Source: Methylococcaceae bacterium (lineage in GTDB: Bacteria > Pseudomonadota > Gammaproteobacteria > Methylococcales > Methylomonadaceae). Taken from it: 12,318 nucleotides of DNA. The DNA is taken from the NCBI GenBank assembly GCA_005779525.1, contig SXIZ01000081.1, positions 1 through 12,318 on the forward strand, read 5' to 3'. Below are positions 7,489 through 12,318 of the stretch, one piece after another. The stretch's first letter is position 1. Every line of letters starts with the position of its first letter. The notes under the pieces were generated by a model. It made no database searches. It was not told the DNA's origin and saw only the letters and a list, made by a program, of their open reading frames with translations. The position numbers and the translations under genes were made by a program.

Positions 7489-9102
7489 CTACTTACAAAA
7501 CCCGCCCGGTGGTTGGTGCAGCGAGGTGCTCGGGGAAGTCTGAAAGGGCTGCCTTTCTGAATGCGGCCAAGGGTTTAAGCGACCCACGACAGGAAACGTA
7601 GTACTGTCAGTTGGGTTACGATCCAAGGTATCCAATTGCCCAGACCCTTTAGATAAAAAGCACAGGTCTTCAAAATTAGCTGGAATCAATCCTGGCTCGG
7701 GTGTTTTGGCACCAAAAACCCGTCCTTCTGGGAAAATATATTCAGCTACTGGCGCATCATAGCGGCCAAAAATCAAGCCATTTGCACTTTTTTCAGGTTC
7801 TGCCGCAATGCGCGTCCCTTCATTATCCCAAATACCTGTAATCTCCGCGCGGATTTCACGTGGCGGCGGCATAAACGACTGTTGACCCTCAGTGACTCTA
7901 AAGCGACCTATAGGCGCATTGATTTCCGGCTCAATAGAACTTAATAAGCGCGGTGGCTGCCCACTATCTAAAGCAAATACTTTGACCACTCGACTCGGAT
8001 CGGTGGTAAAACCTACAATCCGAAAACGCGTTACAAAATTCTGCCCTGGCAAGACTTTACCCGGGCCAGCTTCTTGATCAAGCTTATCAAAGCGTGTGCC
8101 CCCAGTCCCTAAAAGAGTTTCCTCAATAAACACATAGGCGGGATTTTTTCCAGGCGAAGTGTACACACCAATGTCAGCTTCTAATGCAGAGACGGAAACG
8201 TAAAGTCCTTTAGCATCGCGTTGCATAGTACCCGTATAAGTCACAAAGTCGCCGAGTCTTAACGGGACCATAGCGCTGGGATCGCAAGTGGGACAAGGTT
8301 CAGCTCCTATGACCTCGATACCATTAACATTAGTAGCCTTGACTTGACCTATGGTAAAGCGATTACCTTGTCGGTTTTTTTTAGGGCACAAGGGATCATT
8401 CTCTATACGCGGTATACATACCGGATAACCCGTAGCCGCGTGTATGGTTGGATTATTTTGATCAGCCTTAAAGCGATTATCCTGCTCAGCCAATGACGCT
8501 TTACCATAACGCCCACCTTGCGCATTTACCGCGGGATCATTCAAACGTATATGGGCAGTCACTGTGGGATTAGCTTCAGCGGGTCCAATCAGTAATTCTC
8601 CCTCTCTTAGACATCCCGAATCCGCAGTAAATGGCGCTTGAATACAAATATTTTTTATAAAGCCTGAACTGGTCTGCAAGGGAATTTGCCCGATTGTGAT
8701 CAATCCGGCAATAAATTCTTTACCGACAATATTGCCGACGATTTCTGCAGTATAAGGAAATTCAGGTTGTTGTTTGCAATTTGGGTGAGCCCGGTCGTCC
8801 AAGGCAATACACGAGACCGTGGCGACTGGCGATGCTTGCGTCGCTTTCCCCCCTCGAAATATGTCATTTGCGGTTAAATAACTGCCTGGCATGACGATTT
8901 TAAGATTTTGAGGCACGATGACCGTCACACCATTCACGTTCATTTTAGCGGCAGACAGCGGATTATTTAGCTCGTCCAAGGTAAACGATTGAATATATCC
9001 GATCAGATTAAAAGCGGTTGTGGGCTCTGCCTCTGTTGGTTTAGCAAAGTTTTGCTGATAAACCATAAGCATAACAATAAATAACAGATAACGTATCATC
9101 AT
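7489..9102 (-). CDS. Exported cysteine-rich protein of unknown function (oxidase cluster)
   Basis: 537 aa. ATG at 9102 was chosen because GGAGGG (9115-9110) stands 7 nt upstream. The signal peptide is MMIRYLLFIVMLMVYQQNFA, with cleavage likely before KPTEAEP. I do not recognise the family. The body looks all-beta with short repeated strands (VNGVTVIVPQ, TIGQVKATNVNGIEVIG, GDFVTYTGTMQ). Ten cysteines are present, eight of them in close pairs: 98/109, 153/164, 229/239 and the CPTC at 270/273. The ninth lies about 50 residues from the end and the tenth is the penultimate residue. The even number suggests disulfides in the periplasm or at the surface. There is no heme CxxCH motif. The C-terminal 60 residues are Pro/Ser/Thr-rich. 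Its position between the beta-propeller and the SCO gene suggests a structural or assembly partner of the oxidase (inference). The gap upstream could hold its own promoter, but none is clear. Confidence 0.85.
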   Translation of the reverse strand: MMIRYLLFIVMLMVYQQNFAKPTEAEPTTAFNLIGYIQSFTLDELNNPLSAAKMNVNGVTVIVPQNLKIVMPGSYLTANDIFRGGKATQASPVATVSCIALDDRAHPNCKQQPEFPYTAEIVGNIVGKEFIAGLITIGQIPLQTSSGFIKNICIQAPFTADSGCLREGELLIGPAEANPTVTAHIRLNDPAVNAQGGRYGKASLAEQDNRFKADQNNPTIHAATGYPVCIPRIENDPLCPKKNRQGNRFTIGQVKATNVNGIEVIGAEPCPTCDPSAMVPLRLGDFVTYTGTMQRDAKGLYVSVSALEADIGVYTSPGKNPAYVFIEETLLGTGGTRFDKLDQEAGPGKVLPGQNFVTRFRIVGFTTDPSRVVKVFALDSGQPPRLLSSIEPEINAPIGRFRVTEGQQSFMPPPREIRAEITGIWDNEGTRIAAEPEKSANGLIFGRYDAPVAEYIFPEGRVFGAKTPEPGLIPANFEDLCFLSKGSGQLDTLDRNPTDSTTFPVVGRLNPWPHSERQPFQTSPSTSLHQPPGGFCK

Positions 9103-9338
9103 GAGTTTACCCTCCAAGGGTTTACATGTCTTTAGTAGAAATCAACTACCACAGATTAAATTACACACTAGGCAATGCATGGATAGAAAACCGCAAGCGT
9201 ATGCCGCTATCTTAGTTAGTCAATTTTCAACCTAGCCTTAGACTTTCCCTCGAGAAGAAAGCTCTGCTTGCCAAGGTAATGACAACTGAAACTTAAGGAA
9301 GGGTATCCACTTGGATCCAAGTAACGCTATCTATACAC
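9103..9338. other. Intergenic gap within the leftward cluster
   Basis: This 236-nt spacer lies between the end of the propeller gene and the start of the 537-aa gene, the largest gap inside the cluster. It contains a strong ribosome site for the 537-aa gene and the 14-bp palindrome at 9309-9322. No convincing sigma-70 or sigma-54 promoter and no coding frame was found. It may mark a boundary between two transcription units. Confidence 0.5.
9309..9322. repeat. 14-bp perfect palindrome ACTTGGATCCAAGT
   Basis: The palindrome lies 17 nt downstream of the propeller gene stop on the minus strand and about 205 nt upstream of the 537-aa gene start. It has no loop and no following T-run, so a protein-binding site is more likely than a terminator. 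No known operator consensus is recognised. Confidence 0.4.
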
Positions 9339-11258
9339 TCAATCATGGTGGGATGGCGCACTACGCGGTTCTCCTACCGTCACACTCGTCGAGGACTGGG
9401 GTGTAAATTCCACCCCCTGAGATTTAGCCTCTAGCAGCACCTTAAATGTCCCGGCATACGGAAAAATTAAAGCAGTCTGATAATTACCATCGCCCATATC
9501 CTGTAACCATTGACGTTTCTGCCATAATCCCGGTGGCTCAAAAACTAATAATCTTGCATCCCGCACCCCGCTGATAGGCTTTCCTGACACGGCCTCAGTT
9601 AAGCTAAAGCGCAACCAGACGCTTTCTTGGGCAGCAAATGAGCTCGAAGGAGGGCTAAAATTGACTTTAATTTTGGGCTGATGTTCAGCAGTGGCTGCTG
9701 AAGGCACAGCATTGAGTTGCGCAGTAAAACACTGGCTGGTAGTCGGCCGTTCCAACTGCACAACCACATCATACTTACCGGATTTAGGTACCGCAAACGC
9801 TGCGGTAAAATTACCGGGTGCGATTTTACGCAAACTTCGATCTAGCAATTTTAATCCCATAGGCACGCGTCGATAATTGTCCAAAGTCCCCATTGGCACC
9901 ATCATGCCTTCCACATAATAATAAATTGTCTTTCCTGGGGCATTAGCCACCAACATGCCGTTTCCGTCTGGCAAAGCCGCTAACATCTGAGCAACGCCTA
10001 TTGCATCGGCTTGTTTTACAGGTGGCTGCTCTCCTGCTTGAATCTGGGTGACAGACAATTCCTGCATTGGCACAGCTAAATGCGCGAGTTGCTTGCGATT
10101 AATCAAGGTAAATTTTTCGGAACCCAAGCTACGAAAATAGGCATATTCAGGGCTAAACGCGATTTGATCGGGTTCTGCGTTTAGTTTAGCAAACGCCACG
10201 ATTTGATTAATCGCGGTATCGATGACATAAACTTTAGCCTCTAGCTGATTAACAACCCACACGTAACGCCCCTGAGGATCTGCGGCAATCGTCGATGTAC
10301 CCCGTCCGACCTCTATATGTGCATCTACCTTGGCCTCCACAGGGTCAACAACACTGAGTTGGCTGTCATTAAGCGCTGTGACATAAAAGCGTTCGGCTTT
10401 AACCGACCACGTTAATGCTAAAGGCGTATTGGCAATCGCGACCTCTGCCTTTTTCGTTAATTGCTTGCCATCAATTAACGAAACACTATTACCCTGGGTA
10501 TTAGTCACCAGTGCCGTTAATGAATCTGGTGTAAAACTCAACTGATGTCGCCCGGCACCTGTTTTAATAGTATGAACTTCGGCTGCACCTGTATTTATGA
10601 CCGCAACGCCCTCAGCACCATCCAAACCGACCCACACTGTTTGCTCGTCAGGCGCTAAGACAATTCGTGTCGGTTGACTACCCGCACCAGTCGCAATCGT
10701 CTGCAATAATCGATGTTCGGCAACATCAATCAACGCCACGGCATCTGCCTTGGGCATGGTGACATATAACCATTTACCATCACTGGTTAAGACCCAATCT
10801 AAGCCTTGGGAAGGCAATTGCACAATCGCGGCTAATTTACTACTGGACCATGATACTTGCGGATCGATAAAGGTAATGCTGTTATCCTGGTTTAGGGTCA
10901 AAAGTAAATAACTATTTAAATCAACATCCGCTCGCGTTGCTAACTGACCGCTCAAAAAACTCCGCGCTTTGGCAACACAACTGGTTTCGGCCGCAACCTG
11001 TTCGGAACGACGTAAATCTAGCCAAACTCTAGGCTTAAATACATTTATCGGTTGCCGTGTTTGGACATCGCTAAACTGTAAATTGAGCAAAGTGTTGGTA
11101 GGATTTTGGCCTTGAGACTGGGCTTTCGGGGAAGTTAAATTTAATGCTATGCGCACATTATCTTGCACGATGACTTGCTGTGCACTCGCCTGCGTCGCTA
11201 TTGCTGCGCACGCTAGCCCTAAACCTATTACCCAAACCAGCCAAGATAACGGTTTCAT
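9339..11258 (-). CDS. Exported YVTN/YncE-type beta-propeller protein
   Basis: 639 aa from ATG at 11258, chosen because it starts directly with a signal peptide (MKPLSWLVWVIGLGLACAA, cleavage after QASA) and follows the upstream stop by only 4 nt. A longer TTG-started frame (11318) would overlap that gene by 56 bp. An N-terminal beta-rich region (about 27-95) leads into a propeller at about 95-400. Its repeated blades read like SDGKWLYVTMPKADAVALID, DPQGRYVWVVNQLEAKVYVID and LALTWSVKAERFYVTALN, typical of YVTN surface-layer/YncE propellers. Two further beta-sandwich segments follow (about 455-515, GNFTAAFAVPKSGKYDVVVQL, and 535-630). No heme motif is present and only two Cys lie outside the signal. 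Propellers of this kind act as protein-binding scaffolds; here it probably accompanies the oxidase in the periplasm or on the surface (inference). No strong ribosome site is visible, which suggests coupling to the gene before it. Confidence 0.88.
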   Translation of the reverse strand: MKPLSWLVWVIGLGLACAAIATQASAQQVIVQDNVRIALNLTSPKAQSQGQNPTNTLLNLQFSDVQTRQPINVFKPRVWLDLRRSEQVAAETSCVAKARSFLSGQLATRADVDLNSYLLLTLNQDNSITFIDPQVSWSSSKLAAIVQLPSQGLDWVLTSDGKWLYVTMPKADAVALIDVAEHRLLQTIATGAGSQPTRIVLAPDEQTVWVGLDGAEGVAVINTGAAEVHTIKTGAGRHQLSFTPDSLTALVTNTQGNSVSLIDGKQLTKKAEVAIANTPLALTWSVKAERFYVTALNDSQLSVVDPVEAKVDAHIEVGRGTSTIAADPQGRYVWVVNQLEAKVYVIDTAINQIVAFAKLNAEPDQIAFSPEYAYFRSLGSEKFTLINRKQLAHLAVPMQELSVTQIQAGEQPPVKQADAIGVAQMLAALPDGNGMLVANAPGKTIYYYVEGMMVPMGTLDNYRRVPMGLKLLDRSLRKIAPGNFTAAFAVPKSGKYDVVVQLERPTTSQCFTAQLNAVPSAATAEHQPKIKVNFSPPSSSFAAQESVWLRFSLTEAVSGKPISGVRDARLLVFEPPGLWQKRQWLQDMGDGNYQTALIFPYAGTFKVLLEAKSQGVEFTPQSSTSVTVGEPRSAPSHHD

Positions 11259-11262
11259 TCGA

Positions 11263-11808
11263 CTAAACTTGGTAAACCAAAGTACCGATGGCAAATTTTT
11301 TAAAGCCATTTCCGCCAATTATAGGCTCGGCATCAAACTCAATACGCTTGAGCTTCGCTCCCTGACCATTACTAAGTGCGCCCACAAATAATGCACTACC
11401 ATCAATATTGTTAGTGCTAGTCGTCACACAAGCCACACTGTATTCTTTGCCTGCAGTATCATAAGCACGCACCAAGGCTTTAAATTTTCTAGGCGAGCCT
11501 AGACCCACAATCCCAATTTGTGCACCTGCACCCTGCACTGCCTGACTAAACTCCAAGGCAATTACCCCACGCCAAGCGCCCACTTTTTTCGGTGAGAGCA
11601 ACATTTTTTCTCCCGCCTGTCGAAAATTAATAGGATACTGAATTGGATGCACTGCAGCACATACAGCAAAGTCCTCAGCCGAAATACTCATAGCTAGCGT
11701 AGGATTCAACAATAAGGATTCTAAATGAATACCCATCCCAAGTTGTAATCCGTTCCAAGCATAATCAATACCCGGTATTGCAGTTGCATTAGTAATAATT
11801 GTTAACAT
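11263..11808 (-). CDS. Conserved-looking protein of unknown function, coupled to the multicopper oxidase
   Basis: 181 aa from ATG at 11808, which overlaps the oxidase stop codon (ATGTTAA) by 7 nt. AGAAGG stands 7 nt upstream, so translation is well supported and probably coupled. No signal peptide or membrane segment is seen, unlike its neighbours. The C-terminal two thirds (about 72-181) look like a beta-sandwich of the type found in PEP-CTERM and similar surface proteins: VIALEFSQAVQGAGAQIGIV, then ALVRAYDTAGKEYS, then GSALFVGALSN and a final IGTLVYQV. That resemblance is by eye only. It could be a cytoplasmic partner, be exported as a complex with the oxidase, or act as a detached domain of it. 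The propeller gene begins 4 nt after its stop. Confidence 0.82.
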   Translation of the reverse strand: MLTIITNATAIPGIDYAWNGLQLGMGIHLESLLLNPTLAMSISAEDFAVCAAVHPIQYPINFRQAGEKMLLSPKKVGAWRGVIALEFSQAVQGAGAQIGIVGLGSPRKFKALVRAYDTAGKEYSVACVTTSTNNIDGSALFVGALSNGQGAKLKRIEFDAEPIIGGNGFKKFAIGTLVYQV

Positions 11809-12318
11809 GTTGCACCTTCTGGAGTAGGATTGACTCTAAAAATTCCCCATAAACCACCTTGGAATTGGAATTGTTCCTGCACTCTAAACAAATAATCGCC
11901 CGGCAATGCACATTTGCCACCCGCAGTAGTTAGAATATTCAGATGTCTTCCAGGACCAATGCCGCCAACCGCACCAATTCTGGCCGTCAGGGGTTTGCTA
12001 CTATCTATTGCCATCTCAGGGTCAGCTAACAATTCAGTGGAGTTTTTATGCCATGGCTGATAATCCCAATTATGCCCATGTAGCACAAAGCTATGCTGCC
12101 GTGAATGACCACCCGGATGCAGAATACGAAAACGCACGTTAGCGCCCGCCGACGCCTCAAAAATTGGGGTTTCCGGTTCGCAAGATGGTAAACAGGGGGC
12201 AATATTAGTGATGGAACTTAAGGTGTTTGTATAGTTAATGCGATTGAGTTCATTAAAATCTGCACCTGCACTACCGACCCCATTACGCGCCCATAATGGC
12301 TCAGTTGCATAATTAAAA
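11802..12318 (-). CDS. Large multicopper oxidase, C-terminal part (MofA/McoA-like; partial at right edge)
   Basis: The frame is open from the right edge (first full codon at 12317) to TAA at 11804-11802, giving the last 171 residues. The start is outside the window; the GTG at 12137 is internal. The fragment begins FNYATEPLWARNG, typical of the linker before the last cupredoxin domain. It continues with VRFRILHPGGHSRQ, HSFVLHGHNWDYQPW, VGGIGPGRHLNI and a terminal PGDYLFR-x9-GGLWGIFRV. From memory this matches the last domain of the large bacterial oxidases exemplified by the manganese oxidases MofA and McoA. The usual laccase ending HCHxxxH is absent, and HSFVLHGH has Val where laccases have the second His of HxxHxH, so the trinuclear site must be completed elsewhere. 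Two Cys (PCLPSC) precede the domain. It is the first gene seen in the leftward cluster. The oxidase class is fairly secure, Mn as substrate is not. Confidence 0.8.
   Translation of the reverse strand, partial: FNYATEPLWARNGVGSAGADFNELNRINYTNTLSSITNIAPCLPSCEPETPIFEASAGANVRFRILHPGGHSRQHSFVLHGHNWDYQPWHKNSTELLADPEMAIDSSKPLTARIGAVGGIGPGRHLNILTTAGGKCALPGDYLFRVQEQFQFQGGLWGIFRVNPTPEGATC

Noticed and set aside
9103..9117. TTG start of the 537-aa protein
   Set aside because: That TTG overlaps the GGAGGG ribosome site, which serves the ATG at 9102.
11802..12137. Stand-alone 111-aa gene starting at an internal GTG
   Set aside because: The same frame is open to the right edge and its upstream residues continue the oxidase domain, so it is the end of a larger gene.

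Overview
The window looks like chromosomal DNA of a Gram-negative bacterium, most likely a gammaproteobacterium. The reasons are Sec signal peptides on nearly every product, a periplasmic c-type cytochrome domain, SCO1/SenC copper chemistry, a sigma-54 activator, and moderate GC by eye. I cannot name the genus from sequence alone. No tRNA, rRNA, CRISPR array or transposase was seen.

Left part (1-4815). A truncated sigma-54-dependent regulator (PAS plus AAA+ domain, minus strand, 657 to beyond base 1) faces away from a very large secreted protein (1154-4738, plus strand). That protein has a signal peptide, a charged coiled-coil-like stretch, a CBM9-like beta-sandwich, an alpha/beta region, a NodB-like polysaccharide deacetylase domain and two C-terminal beta/gamma-crystallin-like domains. 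It resembles the Agd3/PelA type of exopolysaccharide deacetylase. The ~500 bp divergent spacer holds a GG-N10-GC sigma-54-like promoter and several dyads. A clean rho-independent terminator closes the gene.

Middle (4816-5249). This is an AT-rich spacer with inverted repeats and no convincing gene.

Right part (5250-12318, all minus strand, so read from right to left). The order of transcription is: the C-terminal end of a large multicopper oxidase (MofA/McoA-like, possibly a manganese oxidase; enters from the right edge); a 181-aa protein whose start overlaps the oxidase stop (ATGTTAA); a YVTN-type beta-propeller protein; a 236-nt gap; an unrecognised exported 537-aa protein with ten cysteines, eight of them closely paired; an SCO1/SenC protein; and a fusion of cytochrome c with a periplasmic solute-binding protein. 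All but the 181-aa protein are exported or (for the oxidase, whose N-terminus is outside) presumably so. The set reads as one or two operons for a copper-dependent extracytoplasmic oxidation system: oxidase, copper delivery, electron-carrying or sensing cytochrome-receptor, and propeller scaffold. The substrate is not shown by the sequence. Mn(II) is the best guess from the oxidase C-terminus, but it is an inference.
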